From JAICJC01 sp963757605 (GTDB lineage: Bacteria; Actinomycetota; Thermoleophilia; Gaiellales; JAICJC01): a stretch of 64,000 nucleotides of DNA. The stretch lies in NCBI GenBank assembly GCA_963757605.1, contig CAVWSF010000002.1, positions 236,212 to 300,211 of the forward strand, in the 5' to 3' direction. Below, in pieces: positions 46,532-55,120 of the stretch. The position numbers were made by a program, and so were the translations under genes. The notes below the pieces were generated by a model. It had not been told where the DNA came from. It ran no database searches and saw only the letters and a list, made by a program, of their open reading frames with translations. Position 1 is the stretch's first letter, and every line of letters begins with the position of its first letter.

Positions 46532-47636
46532 GCGCCGCGACCGGTGCCGCCGCCACGGGCCGCTGGAACGGGCGCTCGAAGACGGACGCGAACACCCGGG
46601 AGAACGCGATCGCCAGGGGCACCACGAGGCCGAGTGAGACGAGGAAGGCGGGAACCCCCTGGCTGACGCGTCCGGCCACGACCTCGGTGTAGACGATGAC
46701 GACGATCGGGGCGTGCGTGAGATACAGGCTGTAGGACGACGCGCCGAGGCCCCGCAGAGGCCGTGTATCGAGCAGGCGAAGCAGCGGCGCCGGCCGGCCG
46801 GTGGCAAGGCCGGCGAGGAGGCACGCGATGGCCGGGCCCAGCATGAGGTCGATCCAGAACAGGTGGTCGAGCGTCCACACGGAGCCCTGCCACCAGATCG
46901 TGATGAGCACGGGCGCCGCGGCCGCCAGCGCGAACCACGCCCACGGCAACGATTTGCGAGCGGCACCCGATCCCACGACGCCGGCGCCCAGGATGCCGAC
47001 GGCGAAGAGCGCGGCGAGGTCGGGCGGTGACTGGATCACGAGGAAGTCCAGGTGATGGACGTGCGGGCCGACGACGCCGACGGCCGCCACGACCAGCGTG
47101 ACCGCCGCGAGCATGAGCGCGGCGCCTCGCCGGCGCACCATCAGCAAGAGGAGCGGGAACAGGAGGTAGAGCTGGGCCTCGACCGCCATCGACCAGAACG
47201 CCCGGTTGGGGCTCGGAGCGGAGACGAGGTTCTGCACCAGAAGGCCGTTCACGACGACCGACCGCAGGTCGGGCACTCCCTCGCCCGGCTGCGGGATCAC
47301 CAGCCAGGCCACCGCGAGGCTGAACGCCAGGGCGGCCCAGTACGCCGGAAGGATGCGCCGCACTCGCCGCCCTGCAAACCGCGAGACGCCGCCGAGATCC
47401 CAGCCGCGGCGCGCCGGCGACAGGGCCAGCGAGAAGCCCGACAGCACGATGAACACGACCACGGCGAACCGGCCGTAGATGAACCAGGCCGCCCAGAACG
47501 GCGCCCGGGCGGCGTTCTGGGCGGCGGGATAGCCCGGAAACGCGCGCAGGAAGACGTGGTTCACCACGACGAACAGCGCGGCGAGGCCGCGGACGCCGTC
47601 CATGCCTGCCAGCCTCCGGGCCGGAGCGCTGCTCAC
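46518..47636 (-). CDS. Acyltransferase family 3 membrane protein
   Basis: 372 residues, about ten membrane spans, typical of OafA/NodX-like acyltransferases that acylate sugars. LAGMDGVRGLAALFVVVNHVF at the N-terminus carries the conserved His, and YGRFAVVVFIVLSGFSLAL, RRVRRILPAYW and FWSMAVEAQLYLLFP are family landmarks. GTG start overlaps the stop of the CDP-alcohol transferase gene (GTGA), so the two are coupled. Confidence 0.9.
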   Translation of the reverse strand: MSSAPARRLAGMDGVRGLAALFVVVNHVFLRAFPGYPAAQNAARAPFWAAWFIYGRFAVVVFIVLSGFSLALSPARRGWDLGGVSRFAGRRVRRILPAYWAALAFSLAVAWLVIPQPGEGVPDLRSVVVNGLLVQNLVSAPSPNRAFWSMAVEAQLYLLFPLLLLMVRRRGAALMLAAVTLVVAAVGVVGPHVHHLDFLVIQSPPDLAALFAVGILGAGVVGSGAARKSLPWAWFALAAAAPVLITIWWQGSVWTLDHLFWIDLMLGPAIACLLAGLATGRPAPLLRLLDTRPLRGLGASSYSLYLTHAPIVVIVYTEVVAGRVSQGVPAFLVSLGLVVPLAIAFSRVFASVFERPFQRPVAAAPVAALSRP

Positions 47637-49972
47637 GACGACGGGTCGCCTCGTGACCCGAACGCGGTGAGGAAGCGGTCGCGGAAGGCGCTCATCGGCC
47701 AGGTCGGCGCGTGCGCGCTCGGGCGCATGCCGTTCACCCACCCCCACCCGGCGATCCGGCGCATGACCGCCGGGTCGTGGGCGATGACCGAGATCGGCAC
47801 GTTGTGCGTGGCCCCCTCGCCGCTCACGGTCATCGCCGGCTGATGGTCGCCGAGCGCGATGACCACGAGGTTCTTCCGGCCGTAGTGCTCGACGAACGAG
47901 ACGAGGGTGCGCAGCGTGTACTGGATCGAGTGGCCGTATCCCTGCTTGGCGTCGCTGTTGCCGGCCATGTCGACCGGCAGGCTCTTGAAGATCGAGCCGT
48001 CGCCGACGCGGTTCCACGCGATGAGCGGCGGCACCTGCGTCCACGGCTCGTGGCTCGACACGAGGTCGACCTCGGCGAAGAGCGGCGGCCGGTCGACCTT
48101 CGCGAGCTCGAGGCGCTGGAGGGCCAGCCAGACGTACTGGTCGGGCATCGAGGCGTATGCGTAGGTCGGGCCGCGGTAGCCGACGTTGCGCCGGTCGTAG
48201 ACCTTGTCGTAGTGGTAGAACGACGACCCGTCCGCCCAGCGGCGCTCGTTCGACGGCACGTCGTCGATGGCCCGCCATCCGGCTCGTTGGAAGGCCTGGC
48301 TCAGGGTGAAGCGGGTGCTCGAGACGAGCTGGTCGTAGCGCGTCGGGCTGTTGACCCACACGCCGGACTGGAGCGTCGAGTGCGCGAGCCAGCTGATCCC
48401 GCCGAACGTCGGCGAGGTGAGCCAGCCGCTGCGCGAGGAGAAGCCCGCCGCGCCGAGGTGTTTCGTCCCCGCGTCGAGCACGGAGTCGACTCCCGGCGAG
48501 AAGGACGAGCCTTCGACCGCGGACTGCCCGTAGCTCTCGACGAACACGAGCAGCACGTCCTTTCCGCGCAGGCCGGTCAGGAGCCGGTCGCCGGTGGCGA
48601 ACCGGTACCGGTCGTGGCGGAGCGTGCGTGCGAACCGCGCGCGGTCGCGCAGGCCGGTCTGCACCGTCTGGACCTCCCGGACGGCCAGGTCGGCGGCGCT
48701 CGTGGAGGCGATGCGCGCACCGGAGACGAGCTCGGCACCGAGCGCCCAGAACAGCACCCAGGCCGCGCCCAGCGCCCCCACGGCCTGGAACGACAGCCTG
48801 CGGTGGCGCGCGGCGACCCGCGTCAGCCGGCGCACCGCCAGCGTCGGCAGGACGAGCGCGGAGATGCCGATGAGCGTCAGGCCGGCGAGGGCCAGGTTCG
48901 CGTCCGTCCGGCCGACGGAGTCGCGCAGAGTCTCGACGCCGATCGAGGTGTAGCTCCAGTCGTCGACGGGGTTGAACGGGCGGTCGAAGGCGGTGAAGAA
49001 GCCGAGGTCGAGGAGCTTCACCACGACCAGGAGTCCCAGCACCGGTCCCGCCACCCAGACGAGGATCCGCTGCGCCCTGGCCGGCAGGACGAGCGCCAGC
49101 GCGACGACGACGATGCCCTCCAGCGGCAGTCGCACGAACGCGCCGGGCGTGAGCCGGCTCGGCTGGTTGGGTGCGACCAGTGCGAGCCAGACGATCAGGA
49201 GGGCGAGAACGGTGAGGACGGCGGCCTCGAGTCGGCGATCCCGCGCCGCCGGGACGCGTCGGGTTTCGTGCCGGCGCTGCCACAGCCACCAGACGTCGCG
49301 CCCGAACGACTCGGCGAGAAGCGCCAGCGCTGCGGCGAGCGCGATGGTGGTCAGCGCCTGCGGCACGACGCCGGCCGCCGCGACCGTCAGCACGATCCCC
49401 TGCGTCGCGGCGACGACTTTGCGCCAGTCGCGCAGGGGCAGCGGGGCTCGCATCCACTCCAGCACCCGTCCGGCGGCGAGGAACGCGTACCGGGCGAACC
49501 CGATCGCGAGCACCCACGCACCGGCCGAGGGGGCGACCGCGATGCTCAGGACGAGGATCAAGAACGCGTCGACCTCGCCGTCCATGCGCGCGCCGAGCGC
49601 CGACTCCGACCTCGTGCGGCGCGCGATCCAGCCGTCGACGTAGTCGAGGACGAGCGCGGTGGCGGCGAGCACCACGAGCGGGGCGACCGGCATGTCGCGG
49701 CCGAGCGACTCCGCGGCCAGCGCCGCGACGCCGACGGCGAGCGTCGCCCGCGCGAGCGTCACCCAGCTCGCCGGGCCGAGCCGCACCGAGCGGTCACGCC
49801 AGAGGGCGCGCGCCAGCACGGCGTCCAGGGTCAGCCCACACGCGACCCCGACCAGCCACTCGGCGCCGCCCAGCCCGATTGTCGCAGCGAGGGCGGTGAT
49901 GAGGGCCGCCTGGGCGGCCACCCCGGCCACCGGGCCCTGAACGGTCCGCAGCGTGCTTCCGCGCTCGAGCAT
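47633..49972 (-). CDS. CDP-alcohol phosphotransferase fused to phosphatase/sulfatase-superfamily domain
   Basis: 779 residues. The N-terminal ~240 residues form a CDP-alcohol phosphotransferase with the complete motif LDYVDGWIARRTRSESALGARMD plus GEVDA (DG-x2-AR-x8-G-x3-D-x3-D). More membrane spans follow (~residues 250-420). The C-terminal extracytoplasmic domain is alkaline-phosphatase-like: KDVLLVFVESYGQSAVE with its candidate nucleophile region, and VVIALGDHQPAMTVSGEG as metal-binding region. It resembles LtaS/sulfatase-like phosphotransferases. A single protein may both make and modify a polar head group (inference). Confidence 0.83.
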   Translation of the reverse strand: MLERGSTLRTVQGPVAGVAAQAALITALAATIGLGGAEWLVGVACGLTLDAVLARALWRDRSVRLGPASWVTLARATLAVGVAALAAESLGRDMPVAPLVVLAATALVLDYVDGWIARRTRSESALGARMDGEVDAFLILVLSIAVAPSAGAWVLAIGFARYAFLAAGRVLEWMRAPLPLRDWRKVVAATQGIVLTVAAAGVVPQALTTIALAAALALLAESFGRDVWWLWQRRHETRRVPAARDRRLEAAVLTVLALLIVWLALVAPNQPSRLTPGAFVRLPLEGIVVVALALVLPARAQRILVWVAGPVLGLLVVVKLLDLGFFTAFDRPFNPVDDWSYTSIGVETLRDSVGRTDANLALAGLTLIGISALVLPTLAVRRLTRVAARHRRLSFQAVGALGAAWVLFWALGAELVSGARIASTSAADLAVREVQTVQTGLRDRARFARTLRHDRYRFATGDRLLTGLRGKDVLLVFVESYGQSAVEGSSFSPGVDSVLDAGTKHLGAAGFSSRSGWLTSPTFGGISWLAHSTLQSGVWVNSPTRYDQLVSSTRFTLSQAFQRAGWRAIDDVPSNERRWADGSSFYHYDKVYDRRNVGYRGPTYAYASMPDQYVWLALQRLELAKVDRPPLFAEVDLVSSHEPWTQVPPLIAWNRVGDGSIFKSLPVDMAGNSDAKQGYGHSIQYTLRTLVSFVEHYGRKNLVVIALGDHQPAMTVSGEGATHNVPISVIAHDPAVMRRIAGWGWVNGMRPSAHAPTWPMSAFRDRFLTAFGSRGDPSS

Positions 49973-50022
49973 TCCCAGAGAACTACCGTGGAGGCCGTGG
50001 ATCGGTTTGTGATGAGGCGACC

Positions 50023-50787
50023 ATGAGACAGGACGAGCGGGCCCCCTTCGTGCAGGCGCTGCAGCGGACGAGGGAGGCGGCCTTCCCGCCGGGCGAGTAT
50101 GTCGGACAGGAGAGCTTCATGACTGCTGCCGAGATCCGCGTGCTCGCCGGCCGCGCGGACATCCGGCGGGGCGTCTCCGTGCTCGACCTGTGCTGCGGCG
50201 TCGCCGGGCCGGGACGGCTCCTGGCGCGCGAGCTGGGGTGCAGCTATCTGGGCGTCGACTCGAGCGCGAGCGCCGTCGAGATCGCGCGCGAGCGCGCCTC
50301 GGGGCTCCCGTGCCGCTTCGAGGTCGCCGAGGTGCCGCCGCTTCCTCCCGGCACGTTCGACGTCGTGCTGCTGCTCGAGACGATGCTCGCCTTCCGCGAC
50401 AAGGAGCCGCTGCTCGCCGCGGTCTCGGGAGCGCTCGCACACGGCGGGCGGTTCGCCTTCACGCTGGAGGAGGGGGAGCCGCTGACCGAGGCGGAGCGCG
50501 CGCAGATGCCCGATGCGGACACGGTCTGGCTCGAGCCGCTCGACGAGATTCGCGGGCTGCTGGAGCGGGCAGGGCTGGCGGTCCGCTGGCAGGAGGACTG
50601 GAGCGAGGCGCACCGTGCGACGGCCGATTCGCTCATCGCCGCGTTCACCGCCGACGAGGCGGCGATCGCCGCTGGGATCGGGCGACAGGCGCTCGACGAG
50701 CTCCTCGCAGCGCATCGGCTCTGGACCGGCTGGCTTACGACGGGGCGCGTCCGCAAGCTCGCGGTCGTGGCGCAGAAGGCCGCGTAG
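50023..50787 (+). CDS. SAM-dependent methyltransferase
   Basis: 254 residues, class I fold: SVLDLCCGVAGPGRLLARELG (SAM motif I, ~residue 52) and LGVDSSASAVEIARERA. The C-terminal helices (IAAGIGRQALDELLAAHRLWTGWLTTGRVRKLAVVAQK) resemble small-molecule methyltransferases. The ATG lies 50 bases from the divergent CDP-alcohol transferase start. Acceptor unknown. Confidence 0.83.
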   Translation: MRQDERAPFVQALQRTREAAFPPGEYVGQESFMTAAEIRVLAGRADIRRGVSVLDLCCGVAGPGRLLARELGCSYLGVDSSASAVEIARERASGLPCRFEVAEVPPLPPGTFDVVLLLETMLAFRDKEPLLAAVSGALAHGGRFAFTLEEGEPLTEAERAQMPDADTVWLEPLDEIRGLLERAGLAVRWQEDWSEAHRATADSLIAAFTADEAAIAAGIGRQALDELLAAHRLWTGWLTTGRVRKLAVVAQKAA

Positions 50788-50798
50788 GATCCGGAGGG

Positions 50799-51206
50799 AT
50801 GGAGCGGGAGTCGCGGCACCTGAGCCAGCGGATCGAGCGGCCCGCGGACGAGGTGTACGAGTACGCGGTCGACCCGGCGAACCTGCCCGAGTGGGCGCCC
50901 GGCCTTGGGAGCGCCGTCGAGCAGGTCGACGGGCGCTGGTACGTCGAGACGCCGATGGGACGGGTCGGCTTCGCATTCGCCGAGCGAAACCCGTACGGCG
51001 TCCTCGATCACGACGTCACGCTCCCCTCCGGCGAGGTCGTCTCCAACCCGATGCGGGTGATCCCGGACGGCGACGCGTGCGAGGCCGTGTTCACGCTTCG
51101 GCGCCAGCCGGGCATGAGCGACGCGGAGTTCGAGCGCGACGCCGGGGCCGTGGCCGACGACCTCGCGAGGCTCAAGGAGATCGTGGAAGGGCGGAAGGCC
51201 GAGTAA
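50799..51206 (+). CDS. SRPBCC (START-like) domain protein
   Basis: 135 residues: LSQRIERPADEVYEYAVDPANLPEWAPGLGS at the start is the typical polyketide-cyclase/START-like opening, and PGMSDAEFERDAGAVADDLARLKEIVEG is the C-terminal helix. A hydrophobic-ligand-binding fold with no catalytic residue assignable. Eleven bases after the methyltransferase. Its TAA ends exactly where the left attachment repeat begins. Confidence 0.82.
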   Translation: MERESRHLSQRIERPADEVYEYAVDPANLPEWAPGLGSAVEQVDGRWYVETPMGRVGFAFAERNPYGVLDHDVTLPSGEVVSNPMRVIPDGDACEAVFTLRRQPGMSDAEFERDAGAVADDLARLKEIVEGRKAE

Positions 51207-51253
51207 CGGGAGCGACGGGACTCGAACCCGCGACCTCCGGCGTGACAGGCCGG
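51206..51253 (-). repeat. Left attachment site (attL-type, 48-bp tRNA-Asp 3' duplicate)
   Basis: Identical to 61701-61748, covering anticodon loop, variable arm, T arm and 3' acceptor strand of tRNA-Asp. Beyond 51253 the sequence diverges, so the 5' half is absent and this copy cannot make a tRNA. Confidence 0.88.
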
Positions 51254-51763
51254 TCCGAGCGTACCCCACTGAGCCCGGTGTTACCCGCATGTGCCTGTTC
51301 CCCACGGGTTTCCGCGATGGCCACCACCGGTCGTCCGTTCTCGCCATGGTTGCTCCGGCTCTCCCCACCCCATCCACACCCCATCGGGCCTGCGTCGGCC
51401 AGTGGTCGGGCTGAATCGCGGCGCCGATCAACCAGGAGGCGTTGAAGGGCAGTGCTTCGTGTTAGCAGTGATCCGTAAGCGCGGCCCATCCGCGAACGCC
51501 CGTTCGGTCGAAGTGTTGCGCGCCAATAAGACGGTGCGTCAAAGCGCGTGCAAAGAAGCTAGGGAGTGACCCCCTGAACGGCGCTGAGGGTAGCAAGGTC
51601 GTAGCCTCACTAGACAACACAGCTCGTCGTCCGCGACGTTATGAAGGCGCTCACCTGCTGTCTCCGATCACCGCCAGCCCGCCGGGCGGACCACTGCGGT
51701 GGGCGCGGCCCGGTGAGCCAGGAGACATCGGCGCAGCAGAAACGCGGTAGACGTCGGGCAGAT
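51254..51763. other. Non-coding left end of the integrative element
   Basis: About 510 bases with no supportable gene. The only open frame (51291-51569) has no recognisable domain or clear ribosome site. Just inside the attachment repeat, the minus strand reads GGGCTCAGTGGGGTACGCTC, vaguely like a tRNA D-arm. A 19-bp repeat shared with the right end occurs at 51368-51386. Confidence 0.6.
51368..51386. repeat. 19-bp direct repeat near the left end of the element
   Basis: CCCCATCCACACCCCATCG, found again in the same orientation at 61610-61628. The distances to the att repeats are 115 and 73 bases, suggesting integrase arm-type sites. Confidence 0.6.
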
Positions 51764-52486
51764 CTAGATCTCGTCGGGCCAATTGCTCGACCTACGAGAA
51801 GCCGCGTCCGGCCAACGTGTCGCGATCCGGTGCGTCTTGGCTGCGGTGTTCGCCTGGCTCGAGTTGGCGGGTGCGGCCGTTAGCCAGGCCCCGTCGTGTA
51901 CGGAGGCGCTTGTCGCCGCGAGTGAGCCTCGCAACCGAGCGCCCACGTGCCAACGTCGACCGACGTCGAGTTTCTTCAGGATGGAGTGAACGTGATTCTT
52001 CACCGTGGCGACCGACAGCATCAACATGTTCGCAAGCTCCTCGTTCGAGAAACCCTCCGCCACCAGTAGCGCGATCTCGCGTTCGCGCGCTGTCAGTTCA
52101 CGTGTCTCTGCGGGGATCGAGCAGGCGACCTGCGGGCCATCGTCGCCGACCGCAGCCAGGAAATCCGACCGAGAGCCTCCGATCCGAAACGTTCGCATCG
52201 TCGAAGAATCCTCGTAGGCCGAGGCGCAAGAGGAGCGCAACGCCACGACGAGTGGCCCGGATGCCGACCCCGTCGTCCGCAAGCGGTCGGCTGCGAGTTC
52301 GGCGAAGTCTTCACTATCGACGATGCAGACATCGGGCGAGAGGTTGGGTAGGCAACAGACGGCGTCAGCAACTGTGGCGAACCAGCCCACTACGGCAAGT
52401 CCGGGTGTGCAGGCGACGAGCGCAAAGCACCAAGAAGCAACGCCGGGGCGCCCGATTACCAGGACGACCCGGAGTTCGTGCGCCAC
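51764..52486 (-). CDS. LuxR/NarL-type regulator with degenerate receiver
   Basis: 240 residues. The C-terminal LuxR helix-turn-helix is complete (LTAREREIALLVAEGFSNEELANMLMLSVATVKNHVHSILKKLDV). The N-terminal receiver-like region (LRVVLVIGRPGVASW...DVCIVDSEDFAELAA) keeps an Asp but lacks the first acidic pair and the usual Lys-Pro, so phosphorylation is doubtful. An unusual ~50-residue Ser/Ala-rich tail follows the HTH. GTG start. Divergent from the element's cargo operon ~280 bases away and a candidate regulator of it. Confidence 0.78.
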   Translation of the reverse strand: MAHELRVVLVIGRPGVASWCFALVACTPGLAVVGWFATVADAVCCLPNLSPDVCIVDSEDFAELAADRLRTTGSASGPLVVALRSSCASAYEDSSTMRTFRIGGSRSDFLAAVGDDGPQVACSIPAETRELTAREREIALLVAEGFSNEELANMLMLSVATVKNHVHSILKKLDVGRRWHVGARLRGSLAATSASVHDGAWLTAAPANSSQANTAAKTHRIATRWPDAASRRSSNWPDEI

Positions 52487-52768
52487 GTTGCCCCCTGCTC
52501 AGCCGATGAAACGCCCGCAAGACCTCTACCACAGACGATGACGCGAGTCAACGGTGGGATGCTGGAGTAGCGTGAAGATGAACCCTCCGATCCATTGCCT
52601 GGGCGGCAGCAGCCTGCGAAGATCGGTTCGGGCCCAGTACGCACCGACCTCGTACCCCAAGACGGACCGAGATCGGCCCGCACTCGAACGGCAGGTTCGA
52701 TTCGCACCATCGATCTGCGGCGTGTAGCTGTGCCCACATGCGTTACGGAATCGTCTAAGGAGGATCCG

Positions 52769-53203
52769 ATGGACGTGTCTTTTGAGGCCGCGGCGGGCTG
52801 GAGCGTTGTGTCGACCTCGCTGAGCCTCGAGAAGGGAGCGCAGGCGATGGCCTTCGCATCCAACCAGCCTCCGGACGACAAGGACGTAGATTCCGGATGG
52901 CCTGTGCAGACCCTGCGGTCACTGTCAGCGTCCGGGATCGTGATCTGGGCGGCGGCGAATACCGATGTCGACGAACCGGAGCTCTATCCCAGTCGGGAGC
53001 TCCCGCTGAGCCTGTCTGACGGTGCATTCTTTACCGACGGATACGAGATGCAGCCGGCGCCGAACGTGGCGGAATGCGGGCCCATCATGGCAAGCGTGAG
53101 CGGTCGATTTGTGACTGTCCAGGCTTGGTTTGGGGTCAACGAGCCGAACGACAAATCGCTGGCAGACGCAAACGACGAGCTCTCGCGGCTCACGATCTCT
53201 TAG
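52769..53203 (+). CDS. Unrecognised domain, soluble paralogue of the protein at 56364-57101
   Basis: 144 residues, start fixed by AAGGAGGATCCG before ATG. From residue ~6 to the end it matches the C-terminal ~145 residues of the putative anti-sigma protein at 56364: SGWPVQTLRSLSASGIVIWAA versus SGWPMETLKSLPANGIVIWAA, ELYPSRELPLSL versus ELYPPRNLPLSL, and DGYEMQPAPNV versus DGYETQPAPNV. It has no signal peptide or membrane span, so the same domain appears here in the cytoplasm. Function unknown. First gene of the cargo operon. Confidence 0.7.
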   Translation: MDVSFEAAAGWSVVSTSLSLEKGAQAMAFASNQPPDDKDVDSGWPVQTLRSLSASGIVIWAAANTDVDEPELYPSRELPLSLSDGAFFTDGYEMQPAPNVAECGPIMASVSGRFVTVQAWFGVNEPNDKSLADANDELSRLTIS

Positions 53204-53223
53204 TGTATCCGAGCGGCCATCCG

Positions 53224-53757
53224 ATGACTGCGCTCATCAACCACCTGGCGTCGAACGTAATCGCCGTCCTGTTCCTTCTAGCGTCGGTAGGCAAACTGGA
53301 CAATTGGGCGGCGTGGCGAGAACTGGTTTCAAGCCTCTCGCTAACGCGGCCTGTACCTCACCGCGTAGTTTTGTACGCCCTGCCGATCGTGGAGTGTGTC
53401 GTCGCGACCACGGTGGTGACCGCTCCGCTGGTTGGCCTCGTCGCGGCCGCCGTGCTGCTAGTCATGCTTGGCATGGGTGTCGTATGGTTCGCGAGCGGCT
53501 TGTCTGGAGTCGAATGTAACTGCTTCGGGGCATTCGTGCCAGAGCCGCTTGGTATCCGTCTAGTGATCCGAAACTTGGCTTTGGCGGCTTTCGCGCTTGT
53601 CGTGTTGGCCTCTTACAAGTTGAGCGACGTCGGCCGCCCCTCGGCCGCCGAGGTTCTGCTCGCAGTGTCGGCGGTTTGCATCCCCGTTCTGCTGGCCGAG
53701 TGGTGGACGGTGCGGCCGAAGCCGAGGCCGACGGCGGTGTGGGAGGAAGCACAGTGA
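53224..53757 (+). CDS. MauE/DoxX-like redox membrane protein
   Basis: 177 residues, about four to five membrane spans (ASNVIAVLFLLASVGKL, VVLYALPIVECVVATTVV, LVAAAVLLVMLGMGVVWFA, LALAAFALVVLASY, VLLAVSAVCIPVLLAEW). The conserved VECNCFGAF has a Cys-x-Cys-Phe-Gly pair (C98, C100) as in the MauE family, thought to relay electrons for periplasmic disulfide chemistry during maturation of methylamine dehydrogenase. Its stop overlaps the MauD-like GTG. Low-GC codon use compared with the flanking chromosome. Confidence 0.82.
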   Translation: MTALINHLASNVIAVLFLLASVGKLDNWAAWRELVSSLSLTRPVPHRVVLYALPIVECVVATTVVTAPLVGLVAAAVLLVMLGMGVVWFASGLSGVECNCFGAFVPEPLGIRLVIRNLALAAFALVVLASYKLSDVGRPSAAEVLLAVSAVCIPVLLAEWWTVRPKPRPTAVWEEAQ

Positions 53758-54371
53758 GAGACACAATCTGGCAAGCATTCATCCTGATTCTGTTCTGCCT
53801 CACGATCGCACAGGTTCTCGTGTTGATCGGCGTCGTCCGGCAGGTTGGATCGATTTCCCTCCAACTTGCTCCCGCCGCACATATCGGCGAGATCGAAGGA
53901 GGGCCCGATCCCGGGACGGTAGTCGAGGTCGCCGATCTCGACCGTGAGCGGCCCGCGATAATCCTGTTCGTGTCGCCGACGTGTCGGATCTGCAGTCCGC
54001 TTCTCCCGGCGCTGCCTGTGGTGCAGACCCACTACGCCGAGCTCCAGCTGATCGCTGCCGTAATCGGGGGCGACGCTTCCTCTCGATGGGACTACGCGCA
54101 GGGCATCGGCGACGCCGCTCGTCTCGACCTCGGCGAGCTCGAGACGGAGTGGGAGGTTCCAGGCACGCCGTACGCGGTCGCGGTCGGGCGCGACGGTCGG
54201 GTGCTAGCCAAGGGCGTCGCGAATTCCCTCGACCATCTCGAACAGCTGGCTGAAGTGGTTGTGGCTGCACCGATCGTCGAGAGCGAATCCGACGGTATGC
54301 CCGAGTCGACGAGCGCACATGATCTGCACGTTTCTTCACTGGCCTCCGATCTTCCAGACCTTGCCGACTAG
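53754..54371 (+). CDS. MauD-like membrane-anchored thioredoxin protein
   Basis: 205 residues. N-terminal membrane anchor (~residues 5-28), then an extracytoplasmic thioredoxin fold with active site FVSPTCRICSPLLPAL (C77-R-I-C80) and the cis-proline strand VPGTPYAVAV. This is the pattern of MauD/TlpA disulfide proteins. A ~30-residue Ser/Asp-rich tail closes it. GTG start overlaps the MauE-like stop. It probably forms or shuffles disulfides in the Cys-rich exported protein encoded next (inference). Confidence 0.83.
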   Translation: MRDTIWQAFILILFCLTIAQVLVLIGVVRQVGSISLQLAPAAHIGEIEGGPDPGTVVEVADLDRERPAIILFVSPTCRICSPLLPALPVVQTHYAELQLIAAVIGGDASSRWDYAQGIGDAARLDLGELETEWEVPGTPYAVAVGRDGRVLAKGVANSLDHLEQLAEVVVAAPIVESESDGMPESTSAHDLHVSSLASDLPDLAD

Positions 54372-54384
54372 AAAGGGGCATGAG

Positions 54385-54912
54385 GTGGATCAACCTCCGG
54401 CATCAACACCTACGATACTAGAGCGCGTCGCCGACGGGTCGGCGCGGGCCTTCGCATCGCGCATTAGTCGCCGTTCATTCTTCGGCCGGCTAGGGCGCGG
54501 CGTAGTCGCGGTGAGCCTCGGCAGTGCCGGCGCTCAACTTCTGCGACCGACGTCGGCCTATGCCAATCACTTTGCGTGTCCGCCAGGGTGCAATTGTAGC
54601 TGTAGCATCATCTGCGGGAACCTGCCCGGATGGAATACAAACTCATGCCCTCCCAACAGCTGCAAGTGTGGACATTGGTGTGTCAGCGACAATACCTGCG
54701 GCGGAAATATTCGTCGGCACACCGATTGCTGCGGCACGGGATGGTGCGCGGATCACGGTGGCTGTCACTGTGTCCAGCCCGAGAATCGCCCGACTTGTTG
54801 CCTGGATCGGGAGTGGGTCGGCGGGACATGCTCACCGACCCCAGGCACAATCGTCTGCCGGACGAACGCCTGCGTGAACTGTTCTCCGGTGATCACGTTC
54901 AACTGTGGGTAG
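54385..54912 (+). CDS. Tat-exported, 22-cysteine MauA-like protein
   Basis: 175 residues. A twin-arginine signal is visible at residues 28-60 (SRRSFFGRLGRG, hydrophobic stretch, cleavage after TSAYA). The mature ~115 residues contain 22 Cys, with NSCPPNSCKCGHWC, HTDCCGTGWC and REWVGGTC. The long Tat leader, dense cysteines, a DCCG motif and Trp residues after a CPP motif and near the end resemble the methylamine dehydrogenase light chain, whose two Trp form tryptophan tryptophylquinone. W98 and W144 are candidates (inference). GTG start after GAAAGGGG. It could instead be a Cys-rich exported protein without a cofactor. Confidence 0.7.
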   Translation: MDQPPASTPTILERVADGSARAFASRISRRSFFGRLGRGVVAVSLGSAGAQLLRPTSAYANHFACPPGCNCSCSIICGNLPGWNTNSCPPNSCKCGHWCVSDNTCGGNIRRHTDCCGTGWCADHGGCHCVQPENRPTCCLDREWVGGTCSPTPGTIVCRTNACVNCSPVITFNCG

Positions 54913-55111
54913 CGGGAATCCGCTGGTCGCACGAGGGGCGCCGTCCAAGACCGCGTGGGCGCGTCTCGCCGAAGGCGTCGTCTCGCCAATCACGATCTCG
55001 GCGGTGTGCCTAACCGCTGCTGCGTGCGCGGCTGCGATGGGACTCGCCTTGGCGCCGATTGTCGCGATCGCGGGACTCACAGCGGGTTGGTCTTCGGCTT
55101 GGTCGCCTTGA
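54905..55111 (+). CDS. Small hydrophobic protein in the cargo operon
   Basis: 68 residues with one long hydrophobic region (ITISAVCLTAAACAAAMGLALAPIVAIAGLTAGW), enough for one or two spans, containing two cysteines. The GTG overlaps the end of the Cys-rich gene by 8 bases. Unrecognised; the coding call rests on overlap and hydrophobicity. Confidence 0.5.
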   Translation: MGSGNPLVARGAPSKTAWARLAEGVVSPITISAVCLTAAACAAAMGLALAPIVAIAGLTAGWSSAWSP

Positions 55112-55120
55112 GGGTTGTCG

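Noticed and set aside
51206..51290. Possible second tRNA-Asp gene
   Set aside because: Only the 3' 48 bases match; the 5' acceptor strand does not pair and the D arm is not formed, so it is the displaced attachment fragment.
51291..51569. Open frame in the left end of the integrative element
   Set aside because: No domain, no clear ribosome site, irregular composition, and it contains the 19-bp repeat; more likely non-coding.
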